DNA from: Granulicella sp.
GTDB taxonomy: Bacteria; Acidobacteriota; Terriglobia; Terriglobales; Acidobacteriaceae
Reading direction: 5' to 3'
Assembly: GCA_027365345.1 (NCBI GenBank)
Contig: DAHXNO010000183.1
Location: 1-46,631 of the forward strand
DNA: 46,631 nucleotides
In this document: in pieces, positions 1 to 8,175 of the stretch
Position numbering within the stretch: the first letter of the stretch is position 1
How the letters are laid out: every line of letters begins with the position of its first letter
Position numbers and translations under genes: made by a program
The notes under the pieces: generated by a model
Seen by the model: the letters and a program-made list of their open reading frames with translations, nothing else
What the model was told of the DNA's origin: nothing
Databases searched by the model: none

Positions 1-14
1 ATCTATTCTATCTG

Positions 15-29
15 TTCACGGAACGTGAA
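15..29. promoter_or_regulatory. Perfect inverted repeat TTCACG-GAA-CGTGAA
   Basis: Six-base arms separated by three bases form a perfect dyad. The string TGTTCACGGA at 13-22, which includes the left arm, recurs as a direct repeat at 81-90, and related GTTCA/TGAAC pieces lie at 42-46 and 74-78. Such clustered half-sites can be operator or recombinase sites, but no gene start is close enough to assign it. The symmetry is seen; the function is not known. Confidence 0.3.
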
Positions 30-190
30 ACATTCAAAACATATGAACAAGAATGGCATGAATCAAGGTCTGCGTTCAACTGTTCACGGACCGATCTACG
101 GAAAACCCAACGGTTGAAACTGACTCCCGATACACTCCGGGTAGCCTGTCCGAGGGGTACTTCTCCGTACGTTTTAGTCGCCATTAGTAC

Positions 191-273
191 CGCAAAGTCA
201 ACAACTTACGTGTTAGTTCGGTCGCTCATAACCCAAAGGCCGCAGGTTCAAATCCTACCCCCCCCCGCAACCA
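191..273 (+). pseudogene. Decayed initiator tRNA (tRNA-fMet, anticodon CAT) pseudogene
   Basis: From 225 to 273 the sequence follows the 3' half of bacterial initiator tRNA: anticodon loop CTCATAA, CCC on the 3' side of the stem, a T-loop TTCAAAT and an encoded terminal CCGCAACCA. The 5' half is recognisable but badly changed (CGCAAAG in place of CGCGGGG, GTTAGTTCG near the usual GGTAGCTCG). The acceptor and anticodon stems no longer pair, the T-stem has a C/A mismatch, and the C run before the 3' end has expanded to nine. It cannot fold as a functional tRNA. tRNA 3' ends are common integrase targets, so this may be an old attachment-site copy. Confidence 0.55.
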
Positions 274-694
274 ATCAAATCCAATATTATCAACGGTTTA
301 GTCGTTGCCGCCTGAGAGCGGCCAGCGCAGTTTTGGCCCCACTGTCCGCTTTCTGTCCGCGTTCTCCAAAAGGCAACTGCAATGCGCCGTAAAGAATGAC
401 CATTATCACCGCAGCGAATCCATCCTCTGTCTGGAGGACGGCATAGATCGTATGCGGATGACCGCACCGGTTGCCGGTAAAGAGCCTTCGTCCGTCGACG
501 CGAAAACTGAAAGTCTACCGAACGCCGGGCCCCCACCTATCCGCCCGGCCTGGTCATCCGTTAGTTTATGGAGCTTGCTCCGCAGACCGCGGCGTCTGGC
601 TTGTGCCTGAGTTTTTTTGAGCCTTCTCCCGTCGGCCGGGATGGACGGTGGTGCGTTCTGCAAGCCCGCACCTCCAAGAGCGAGATGTGGGGCA

Positions 695-730
695 CCCGAC
701 TTTGCGCCCGACTTTGCGCCCGACTTTGCG
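695..730 (+). repeat. Perfect 12-bp x3 tandem repeat (CCCGACTTTGCG)
   Basis: Three identical head-to-tail copies of CCCGACTTTGCG. The 12-bp period keeps every reading frame open through the array, so long ORFs here are not evidence of coding. It lies in non-coding, decayed DNA. Confidence 0.85.
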
Positions 731-825
731 GGGCGGAGGGAGTGGGACTTGGGCCGCCGACCGGGCAGGGTCACGGGGTGGGGGTTTGGCGTGCGATTCG
801 GAGGTCGTCGAGCGGAGGCATCACT

Positions 826-1158
826 TCATTTCTGGCTGAGGCATCGGGCGCCGCCCAGGAACGCATCCAGATCGTCACAGTCCGCTGAGTTGAGGCGTTC
901 CTGATGGGGAACTGGGTTGAGAGCGCGGTTGAGAGCGCAGCAGATCCAGGCGCTTCCACCCGACTCAAGCTCGATGAGGTCCAGCTCATAGTGCGGATAG
1001 CCCGTGTGATAGGCGTTGCAGCACGGGATGCCCAGATAGCCGAAGGCCGCGCATGTGCGGAGATGCTCGTCCTCTGCGAGGTTTTTCAGGTTGACTGCTA
1101 CGGCCGAGCGGATGATTTGCTCGTATGCTGTGGGCCAGGACACCGTCCGGCGGTACAT
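826..1158 (-). CDS. Doubtful orphan ORF, or C-terminal remnant of a broken gene
   Basis: A 110-codon frame whose codons mostly end in G or C, as in the real genes of this window, so it may be or have been coding. There is no ribosome binding site before the ATG, and an in-frame stop lies three codons upstream. A coding-like segment in another minus-strand frame directly upstream (about 1130-1210) suggests a frameshifted gene. The product has no signal peptide or membrane segment and contains two CC pairs and a GYPHYELDLIELE stretch. I do not recognise the family. Its 5' part overlaps a different coding-like fragment on the plus strand, so at most one of the two is real there. Confidence 0.3.
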   Translation of the reverse strand: MYRRTVSWPTAYEQIIRSAVAVNLKNLAEDEHLRTCAAFGYLGIPCCNAYHTGYPHYELDLIELESGGSAWICCALNRALNPVPHQERLNSADCDDLDAFLGGARCLSQK

Positions 1159-1222
1159 CGAAAATCAGCAGTGGGACGATCCGGGAGAGAACTTCAAAAT
1201 TACCGCGCCCACCGAGCCTTAA
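1082..1222 (+). pseudogene. Possible C-terminal remnant of an IS200-type transposase
   Basis: One plus-strand frame ends with ...AVGQDTVRRYIENQQWDD... followed by ENFKITAPTEP and a TAA stop. The TVRRYIENQ helix resembles the last helix of tyrosine-type (Y1, IS200/REP-associated) transposases, where a YIxNQ-type motif follows the catalytic tyrosine. Only about 46 codons are present, with no catalytic HUH motif upstream, so if the match is right this is a fragment. The call is made from memory of the family and is weak. Confidence 0.3.
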
Positions 1223-1391
1223 GCTGGCTCTCAGCCGGGCGCCCTCCAGGCGGCTTGAGCCGCAACCCAACCTACCGGTTTTTAGCCGGTAGCCGTTCCG
1301 GTCCGCAAGCCTTCAGCATAGCGATCGACGGAGCCGGCAAACATCTCAGGCGTTCGGTGTTGCAGGATACGATTGGCGAGAGCGATGCGCC

Positions 1392-1994
1392 TCAGTTGCC
1401 CAGAGTGTAGGGTACGGCGAAGCGCCCGATCTGGATGACGCTGCGCTGCGAGGGCGGCCAGATCTTTACGGAGACGATGGGGGCTCGCGGAGTGATGGGC
1501 TTAGCCACTACCGTTCCTCGCGCCACCCCGGTGTCCGCATCGTACAGTTGAACAGACAGTCCATTGTCTGTGCGGGTCCAACCCACCGCATACGACCCTG
1601 GAGGGAGATTGATGGAGTTTCCCAGGTGGATCGGCGCCTGGGCCAGAAGGTAGTAGTAGTACTTTCCGCTGGCTGCATATCCGGCCGTGATCAGGACGAC
1701 CGCTGCCACCACGCGTCCGTGGGCGTCGATGACCCCGGTTGCGGAGCGCATCTCGGTCTCGATGTGCTCCTTGACGACTTGCGCACGCGCCGGCAGGACG
1801 GCTTCGAGTTCGGCTGGCGTGGCTGAGCGCCATTGCAGCCTGGAGGAAGCATCTTTCGAGTGGCGAAGATGGAGGCCCAGTCCGGAGGCCGATGTGGATG
1901 CGGGAGAGGCACAGAGTGCAGCGCAGAGCAACAACGCCCATGGGCTCAGGGCTCTGCCCTTGGATGTCGATGGGGAAAACAGCGTAAGGTTCAT
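1392..1994 (-). CDS. Secreted protein of unknown function, third gene of the two-component operon
   Basis: The 200-residue product starts with a basic N-terminus and a hydrophobic stretch (SPWALLLCAALCASPASTSASG), a clear Sec signal peptide, so it should be periplasmic or outer-surface. The mature part has a short alpha region (EAVLPARAQVVKEHIETEMRS) and then beta-rich sequence with a run of tyrosines (GKYYYYLLAQ) and a line reading like a small beta-sandwich. I do not recognise the family. Its ATG overlaps the TGA of the response regulator gene (ATGA), so it is translationally coupled and probably functions with, or is a target of, that signalling pair. It is the last gene of the operon. Confidence 0.8.
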   Translation of the reverse strand: MNLTLFSPSTSKGRALSPWALLLCAALCASPASTSASGLGLHLRHSKDASSRLQWRSATPAELEAVLPARAQVVKEHIETEMRSATGVIDAHGRVVAAVVLITAGYAASGKYYYYLLAQAPIHLGNSINLPPGSYAVGWTRTDNGLSVQLYDADTGVARGTVVAKPITPRAPIVSVKIWPPSQRSVIQIGRFAVPYTLGN

Positions 1995-2617
1995 CGGTGG
2001 CTCACCAGTCCTCGTTGAATTGCGATGGTTGCGGCCTGGGTGCGATCTGTCACCCCAAGCTTGCCCAGCAGGCTGTTGATGTGGGTTTTCACGGTTGCTT
2101 CAGAGATGGATAGATCCGCGGAGATCTCCTTGTTCGCTCGTCCCGCGACGATCCTCTCCAGAACATGCAACTCCCGGGCTGTCAGTTCCTGACCGCTGAG
2201 GCGCTCGGCCAGTTTTTCGGCAACCGGAGCAGGAATATGCAGCTTGCCGCTGTGCACTGTGTGGATGGTTGTAATCAACTCGTCCAGCGGCATGCCCTTC
2301 AGCAGGTAAGCGCGTGCTCCGGCCTGCAGGGCACGGTAGATATCTTCATCGCCGTCAAATGTGGTGAGCACAATGAAACGCGCCTGGGGAAACTCCGCGC
2401 GAATCTTTCGGATGGTCTCCGCTCCTCCCTGTTTCGGCAGTTGCAGGTCGATGAGAGTAATGTCCGGCTTCAGGGAGCGAAAGAGTTCCATGGCTTGCAG
2501 CCCGTCTCCGACGGAACCGACCACCTCCAGGTCATCGGTGGTAGAGAGCAGCGCCTCCAAACCTTGCCGGACCACCTGGTGATCCTCCACGAGCATAATG
2601 CGGACCTTTTCTGCCAT
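1991..2617 (-). CDS. NarL/FixJ-family response regulator (REC + LuxR HTH)
   Basis: A 208-residue DNA-binding response regulator. Residues 1-120 are a receiver domain with the acidic pair E11/D12, phospho-acceptor D57 in LIDLQLP, and K107 in YLLKG. Residues ~140-205 are a LuxR-type helix-turn-helix (LTARELHVLERIVAGRANKEIS ... ATVKTHI in order). It should be phosphorylated by the kinase encoded just upstream, and dimerise on DNA. The start is supported by GAGG about six bases upstream; that site lies in the 14-bp gap after the kinase stop, a tight operon arrangement. Its stop overlaps the start of the downstream secreted protein. Target genes cannot be told from sequence. Confidence 0.95.
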   Translation of the reverse strand: MAEKVRIMLVEDHQVVRQGLEALLSTTDDLEVVGSVGDGLQAMELFRSLKPDITLIDLQLPKQGGAETIRKIRAEFPQARFIVLTTFDGDEDIYRALQAGARAYLLKGMPLDELITTIHTVHSGKLHIPAPVAEKLAERLSGQELTARELHVLERIVAGRANKEISADLSISEATVKTHINSLLGKLGVTDRTQAATIAIQRGLVSHR

Positions 2618-2631
2618 TTCAACCTCGTAAC

Positions 2632-5607
2632 CTAGCCGGCGCTTTGCCCAATCGGGACTCGCAAGCAGACTTTGGCGCCATGTCCGGGTTCACTGGAGAT
2701 CTGGAGCTCACCGGCGATTGCAGCAGCCCGCTCCTTCATCCCAAGTAAACCGAAGTGCGCTGCCTTGCGGGATGCTTCGTTCAGGTCGAAACCAACACCG
2801 GTGTCTTCAATTGTCAGCACCAGCATATCACTGGAGTAATGCATCTCCACCGAGACTTCAGAAGAGGATGCGTGGTGCAGGACGTTGGTGAGAGCCTCCT
2901 GCGCGATGCGAAGAACCTCTCGTTCGACACGCGGATCGAGCGGACGATAGGCTCCGCCGATATGGAGGCGAGGGTGGATGGTGCTGAAGGTATCCCGTTG
3001 CACCAGCCGAGTGAGGCGCATGGGGAGATCGTGCTGCGAAGAATCGGCTCGCATCTCCCAGATGCTGCGCCGGGCCTCTTCGAGCCCCTCGGAGACGAAC
3101 TGGCGGGTGCGCTTTACCTGCTCCAGCGCGAGTTCCACTTTGCCATGGTTCAGGTGCTGGGCGATGAGATCAAGCTGGAGAGAAGCTCCGACAAAGTCCT
3201 GGGTTAAGGTGTCGTGGATCTCGCGCGCCATGCGATTCCGTTCCGCAAGCACGGCGTTGAACTCCCCTTGCAGCCGCTGCAGACGGAGAAGGTAGATTCC
3301 GGCTAGCAGCGCTAGAACCGCCAACAGGCACAAGAGGAGAAACCACCCTCTGCGATAGAGGGGAGGAATGATGCGGAAGCTCAACTCCGCTCCGGCGCGG
3401 TTCCACACACCATCCTTGTTCATGGCCTGGACGCGAAAGAGATAGACCCCGGGGGGAAGGTTGGTATAGGTTGCAGAGCGCTTGTTTCCGGCCTCGGTCC
3501 AGTGCTTGTCAAAGCCCTGGAGCCGGAAGCGATAGCGGACCTCAGAGGGCGCGGTGAAGCTAAGGCCGCTATAGACCATGGTGAAGCGGGCATGCCCGAA
3601 GGGAATGCGGAGTGGGGCTGCAGTGCTCTCGCCGGGCCGGGCCAGGGCCTGGCTGAGCGGCTCGGAGACGTCGTCTACCATGAACTTTTGCAATACGACC
3701 GGGGGCGCGACGGTATCTTCCGGCAGATGCTCGGTATCCACGATGGCGACGCCGCCGCGGGTTGGGAACCAGATTTCGCCCTGACCGGTAAGCCAGCCGA
3801 TGGAGGGCTCGCCCGCCACCACCTCGTCATTGGGCAAGCCGTCAGCCAGGCCAAATCGTCCGCGATACCTCCCCAGACCGGGGAGGGTGCAGGGGAGCCT
3901 GCCAACACAGCGCAGCAACTGATCGACAGCGATGCGACGAATGCCCCGGTCCATGCGGAACCAGAGAAACCCGAGCTGATCCGGGGTGATTCCCTCAATA
4001 TCCCCGTCGCTCGCCGCGCTGCTGGGGAAGCCGCCTATCGGAAGAAATCGGCCTGCCTGGAAGATGCTGAGACCACCATTGCTGCCACCCACCCAGAGAT
4101 GGCCATGGGAGTCCTGGGCCAGGGAGGTTACGATGTTTGCGCCCAGACCATCCGTGGTTGTGAAGTTGCGAATGTTTCCATTGCCCTGGATGACGGACAG
4201 ACCACCGGAGGTGGCAGCCCAGAGATCTCCGGAGCGCAGTAAGAGCGCTCCGATCATGTCGCCGCCCAAGCCATTGGCGCTGCTGAGCGTGGTGATCTTC
4301 CGTTGCGAGCCAACGATGCGCAGATGGGCCAAGCCCTGGCGGGTTCCTACCCAGACGGATCCATCGCTTGCCGCCGCGAGCGCGCGGATATCATCATCGG
4401 GCAGGCCGTCGGCGGAGGTGATCTGCCGGACGCTGCCGCTGGGGTCGATGAAGTTCAGGCCATCCGGGGTTCCCACCCAGAGGCCTCCGTTGGCTGCCGG
4501 CGCCATGCAGAGAATGAATGCGCTGGTCAAACTGTTCTGCGGCGTCGGCTGGTCCACTTTGCCGTGACGGACGCGGCGTAGCCCATCGTCGCGCGTGCCA
4601 ATCCAGATGTCGCCATCTTTGGTCTGAACCACGCTGGTGACAGCCTGGCCGTCCAGCGCCGCTTCACTGCGGAAGGCTGACCAGCGCAGAACGTGCAGCC
4701 CGGAGGTCTCCGTACCGATCCAGTGGTCACCCTCCGCGTCCTGGAAGATGGAGAGCACGGAGTTGGCTCCAAGGAGGGTGACCGGTAGCGCCGCTTTCTG
4801 ATCGGCGTGCAAGACAAACAGGCCGTGATTCATCCCCACCCAGGCCAGACCCTCTCGATCGACCGTGACGGCCTGAATGCGTCCAAAAGAAAGTTCGTGG
4901 CCGATACGCCATACGCGGTGGCCGCCGGGGTAGTCTACGGCCACCTCGGCGGGGGAGAAGCTCCACTGCACGGGGCTGGAACCTTCACCGGGCACTGCGG
5001 AGGGAGACTTGTTGGGCTCCACTGCCGCATCTGTGGAGGTGTTTGCTTCTGTGATCTCGCTGCTGAGCGAAGCCGGAGGCTGGGCCAGCGCGTGGAAGCG
5101 TCCTTGGGTCAAGTGAGCCCATCCGCTTTCCGTGTTGACGATCAACTGAGAACTTGCTTGACCTGTGCCGGATCGAGCAAGCGAGTCGATCGACGAGGAA
5201 GGAAGTCCATCGGCTTTCCCGAATCGGTGAAACCTTCCATGCCGCATCAGGAGCAGTCCGTCCTCGGTACCGATCCAGAGACCGCCAGGCCCCGCGAGGA
5301 GGCAGCAGATGTCATCGCTGCGGAAGGCGGCGTTGTTGCTCCGGTTGAAGATGCGGAAATTCACTCCGTCGAAGCGCGCCAGGCCTGCCTCCGTTGCGAT
5401 CCAGAGATAACCGTCTGAGGTCTGGGCGATGCTGTGAACGCTGCTCTGCGGCAATCCCTGCTCGGTTGACCACGATTGCTGGCTCAGATAGCGCAGATGC
5501 TGCGCCCGGCAGCAAGATCCCCCGTCCACCAGCAGGAGGGCGCCCACCAGCAGCCAGGTAAGGCAGGCGTGAGCCGAGCGTGGAGCGGTGAACCGGCGAG
5601 GAAGCAT
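2632..5607 (-). CDS. Beta-propeller sensor histidine kinase (Reg_prop/Y_Y_Y, HisKA_3, HATPase_c)
   Basis: A 991-residue membrane sensor kinase. After a signal peptide the extracytoplasmic half is made of two-component-regulator propeller repeats (blades such as GYLWIATEAGLARFDG, GDIWIGTRDDGLRR, GSVWVGTRQGLAHLR), probably forming two seven-bladed propellers. A Y_Y_Y domain follows (about 660-725: YRFRLQGFDKHWTEAG), then one transmembrane helix (WFLLLCLLAVLALLAGIYLL), a HisKA_3 dimerisation domain with H798 in AREIHDTLTQ, and an HATPase_c domain with N-box EALTNVLHH, DTGVGFD and GLLGMKERA. I chose the ATG at 5607 because GGAGGG lies four bases upstream; an ATG at 5622 is also in frame. Family members often sense sugars or oligosaccharides, but the ligand here is unknown. 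Confidence 0.93.
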   Translation of the reverse strand: MLPRRFTAPRSAHACLTWLLVGALLLVDGGSCCRAQHLRYLSQQSWSTEQGLPQSSVHSIAQTSDGYLWIATEAGLARFDGVNFRIFNRSNNAAFRSDDICCLLAGPGGLWIGTEDGLLLMRHGRFHRFGKADGLPSSSIDSLARSGTGQASSQLIVNTESGWAHLTQGRFHALAQPPASLSSEITEANTSTDAAVEPNKSPSAVPGEGSSPVQWSFSPAEVAVDYPGGHRVWRIGHELSFGRIQAVTVDREGLAWVGMNHGLFVLHADQKAALPVTLLGANSVLSIFQDAEGDHWIGTETSGLHVLRWSAFRSEAALDGQAVTSVVQTKDGDIWIGTRDDGLRRVRHGKVDQPTPQNSLTSAFILCMAPAANGGLWVGTPDGLNFIDPSGSVRQITSADGLPDDDIRALAAASDGSVWVGTRQGLAHLRIVGSQRKITTLSSANGLGGDMIGALLLRSGDLWAATSGGLSVIQGNGNIRNFTTTDGLGANIVTSLAQDSHGHLWVGGSNGGLSIFQAGRFLPIGGFPSSAASDGDIEGITPDQLGFLWFRMDRGIRRIAVDQLLRCVGRLPCTLPGLGRYRGRFGLADGLPNDEVVAGEPSIGWLTGQGEIWFPTRGGVAIVDTEHLPEDTVAPPVVLQKFMVDDVSEPLSQALARPGESTAAPLRIPFGHARFTMVYSGLSFTAPSEVRYRFRLQGFDKHWTEAGNKRSATYTNLPPGVYLFRVQAMNKDGVWNRAGAELSFRIIPPLYRRGWFLLLCLLAVLALLAGIYLLRLQRLQGEFNAVLAERNRMAREIHDTLTQDFVGASLQLDLIAQHLNHGKVELALEQVKRTRQFVSEGLEEARRSIWEMRADSSQHDLPMRLTRLVQRDTFSTIHPRLHIGGAYRPLDPRVEREVLRIAQEALTNVLHHASSSEVSVEMHYSSDMLVLTIEDTGVGFDLNEASRKAAHFGLLGMKERAAAIAGELQISSEPGHGAKVCLRVPIGQSAG

Positions 5608-6004
5608 CGTTCCCTCCAGCATGCGTCGTCCGTGGACGTTTGTCCAACCGCGGCAGGGAACTACAGGGAGGAATATGCGGAGCGGCGCCGGGATGATGGG
5701 TAGTTAGTTCCTGGGCGGTTTGGCGAACCACGGGTTTGCAGAGAGAGGATGCGGTGGAGAGGAGGCGAAGTTGCGCCATCCGCTTGGTTGCCAGGTACCT
5801 ACAGGATTTGGAAGGATAAGGTTCTGCACCATCGCAGACGAATTCTTTCCTGATCTCCATCGAAAGGTTGATCCGGAAGCTGATTTTTCTAAGTAGTGTA
5901 AATCTCACTCATGAAGTTGCCACGAGCGCCCCGGCTAGTTCATGCTCGCTGTAGCTTCGATCGCTCGCTCGAGTTCCATTGGAGAGGAATCTACCGGTCT
6001 CAAC
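5608..6004. other. Divergent intergenic region between sensor kinase and CRTAC1 genes
   Basis: This stretch must hold the promoters of both divergent operons. Candidate -35-like TTGATC (5868-5873) is followed by an AT-rich run (TGATTTTTCTAAGTA, 5881-5895) in the plus direction, but no -10 box is good enough to call. A minus-strand frame runs through the whole next gene from here and is a shadow. I see no small gene or RNA. Confidence 0.4.
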
Positions 6005-8008
6005 ATGGCGCCAGCTCCCCTTGCGGTACGCACATGGATCTTCTATCTTCTGGCGGGCGGCGCCGTTGCGGCGCTTAGCGCCGCGCCACTTTATGGCCAA
6101 ATCTTGCCGCAGGCCGCTCCGGTTGGGCAAGCTGCCCAAGCCGCGCCGGGTGCCCCGGCAGCAGGGGCTACCCAAGTCTCGCCCGGAGCCCAGGAGGGCG
6201 GCGCGCCGCAAACTCCGCAGGCTCCCGCCTCCGGTGGCTCCAGTACAGGGGGAGTGTATGCTCCGGTGCTGGATGCAGAGCATCGTCCCATTACGGAGGG
6301 CGGTACGGTAAAGACCGGCCCCATCCTCTTCCAGAACATCGCCCGGCAGGCTGGACTGACGAGCTGGCGTCACCAGATGGGGTCGCCCGAGAAGCGGTTC
6401 ATCCTGGAGAGCAAGGGCTCCGGAGTGGCGTTGCTGGACTACGACCATGATGGCTGGCTGGATATCTACCTGGTGAACGGAAGCACCGAGCAGGCCATGC
6501 AGGGAAAGGCGGCTGCGCCGCAAGCCGCTCTGTTCCATAACAACCATGACGGCACATTTACCAATGTGACGGCCCATGCCGGCGTGGGAAATGGACGCTG
6601 GGGATTCGGTGTTGCCGTGGGGGACTATGACAACGACGGCTGGCCCGATATCTACGTCACCAACTATGGCAAGAACCGTCTCTACCGCAACAACCACGAC
6701 GGCACATTTACGGATGTGGCGGAACAGGCCGGCGTAGCCCTCTCTGACGGCATCTGGTCCACGGGCGCCACCTGGGGAGATTACGACGGAGACGGGCGGC
6801 TGGATCTGTTTGTGCCCGGATACGTTCATTTCGATCTGAAGACGCAGCAGAAAGACGCACAGCAGATACCCGTCTCCTTTTGCAGTTATCGAGGGGAGCC
6901 GACGTATTGTGGTCCGCGCGGGCTGCCCGGGGAGCCCGATCACCTGTTCCACAACAACGGCGATGGAACGTTTACGGATGTGAGCCGCTATGCCGGGGTG
7001 AGTGATCCGGCTGGTAACTATGGGCTCTCCTCGTTGTTTATTGATCTGACCAACAATGGCAGGGTTGATCTGCTGGTGGCCGACGACTCCACGCCGAACT
7101 ATCTCTACATCAACAACGGCGACGGCACTTTTGATGACGAGAGTTATTCCTCCGGCTATGCGCTGAATGAGCAAGGCCGTGAGACGGCCTCCATGGGAAT
7201 CGCTGCGGGGGACTATCTCAACAACGGACAGGTGGACATCTTCAACACCACCTTCTCCGATGATTACAAGGTGCTTTACCGCAATGACGGCGATGCAAAC
7301 TTTACCGACGTCAGTTATCAGATGCACATCGCCGATGAGACCATTCCATTCGTCGGCTTTGGAGATGCCTTTCTGGATTATGACAATGACGGCTGGAAGG
7401 ACCTGTTGGAGGTGGATGGCCATGTGTACCGCAACGCCGACAAGTACAACTGGGGCACCAGTTGGGCAGAGCGGCCGCTGCTCTTCCATAACCTGCAAGG
7501 AAAGAGTTTGGAACTGATGCCGGCGGTGGAGGGAACCGCTCTGGCAGAGGCGATGCCCTCACGCGGTATGGCCGTGGGAGACATCTTCAATGACGGCCGC
7601 ATCGATGCGGTTGTGAACAATATGGATTCCGTCCCCGCGCTGATGCAGGATGTGGATAAAAATGACAATCACTGGGTAGAGTTCCAACTGATTGGCGGAG
7701 CCAGGAGTCCCAGAGACGCCGTGGGCGCCACGGTGTACCTGACGGCCAATGGGATGCGCCAGCGAGAGGACGTCCTCTCGGGCGGCAGCTATGAGTCCAG
7801 TTCCGATATGAGGCCGCACTTTGGCCTGGGATCTGCGGCCAGGGTGGATTCGGTTGAGGTGCAATGGCCCAGCGGAGCAAAGGAAGCGTTCGCTGTGCCC
7901 ACGGTCGACACCATCATGACGCTGCGGGAGGGCCAGGGCACGCCGGTAAAGCCGGCGGCGACTCCAGCGCAGAGTCCTGTGGCGGCGGCGGCCACGGCGC
8001 AACCCTGA
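6005..8008 (+). CDS. Exported CRTAC1-family protein (VCBS/FG-GAP propeller, ASPIC/UnbV domain)
   Basis: A 667-residue secreted protein. A Sec signal peptide ending near LSAAPLYGQ is followed by a low-complexity Ala/Pro/Gly linker (about 35-90). The body is a chain of FG-GAP/VCBS repeats with calcium-binding loops DYDHDGWLDIY (~145), DYDNDGWPDIY (~207), DYDGDGRLDLF (~260) and DYDNDGWKDLL (~458), which should fold as a beta-propeller. The C-terminal ~70 residues match ASPIC/UnbV (VEVQWPSGAKEAF). The start at 6005 puts the signal peptide at the N-terminus; an in-frame ATG at 5942 would add 21 non-hydrophobic residues. It is the first gene of a three-gene redox cluster with two c-type cytochromes. 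No catalytic function is established for the bacterial family; an extracellular scaffold or partner role is inference. Confidence 0.9.
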   Translation: MAPAPLAVRTWIFYLLAGGAVAALSAAPLYGQILPQAAPVGQAAQAAPGAPAAGATQVSPGAQEGGAPQTPQAPASGGSSTGGVYAPVLDAEHRPITEGGTVKTGPILFQNIARQAGLTSWRHQMGSPEKRFILESKGSGVALLDYDHDGWLDIYLVNGSTEQAMQGKAAAPQAALFHNNHDGTFTNVTAHAGVGNGRWGFGVAVGDYDNDGWPDIYVTNYGKNRLYRNNHDGTFTDVAEQAGVALSDGIWSTGATWGDYDGDGRLDLFVPGYVHFDLKTQQKDAQQIPVSFCSYRGEPTYCGPRGLPGEPDHLFHNNGDGTFTDVSRYAGVSDPAGNYGLSSLFIDLTNNGRVDLLVADDSTPNYLYINNGDGTFDDESYSSGYALNEQGRETASMGIAAGDYLNNGQVDIFNTTFSDDYKVLYRNDGDANFTDVSYQMHIADETIPFVGFGDAFLDYDNDGWKDLLEVDGHVYRNADKYNWGTSWAERPLLFHNLQGKSLELMPAVEGTALAEAMPSRGMAVGDIFNDGRIDAVVNNMDSVPALMQDVDKNDNHWVEFQLIGGARSPRDAVGATVYLTANGMRQREDVLSGGSYESSSDMRPHFGLGSAARVDSVEVQWPSGAKEAFAVPTVDTIMTLREGQGTPVKPAATPAQSPVAAAATAQP

Positions 8009-8175
8009 GTGAGAGCAAGGCGGGGAGCATGGCGTTGCTCCCGGGCCAGTCTTCGGTCTTAGCGTCAGGGAGGGTCGTGATACGTGCCGGAACGATCAGC
8101 CAAAGATTGCAGCATAAGAGTGCAGAACAGCGGCACGGCGTAGAAGGGACGTTCTACTGTTCGTGAGGATGCAGG

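Larger units (their letters stand above)
1..825. other. Gene-poor, decayed region at the left edge
   Basis: I see no convincing protein-coding gene in this stretch. The first ~180 bases are more AT-rich than the rest of the window and carry a short perfect inverted repeat. They are followed by a mutated initiator-tRNA copy and a 12-bp tandem repeat, annotated separately. Several reading frames of 60-120 codons are open, but they overlap each other on both strands, lack ribosome binding sites and give low-complexity or arginine-rich products, which is normal chance behaviour in GC-rich DNA. The mix of a pseudo-tRNA and broken coding fragments suggests the scar of a past integration or deletion; that is inference. 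Confidence 0.5.

Noticed and set aside
5909-7498. A 529-codon open frame on the minus strand
   Set aside because: It lies wholly opposite the CRTAC1 gene and its valine/isoleucine-rich product mirrors the repeated calcium loops of the real gene; no ribosome site or domain.
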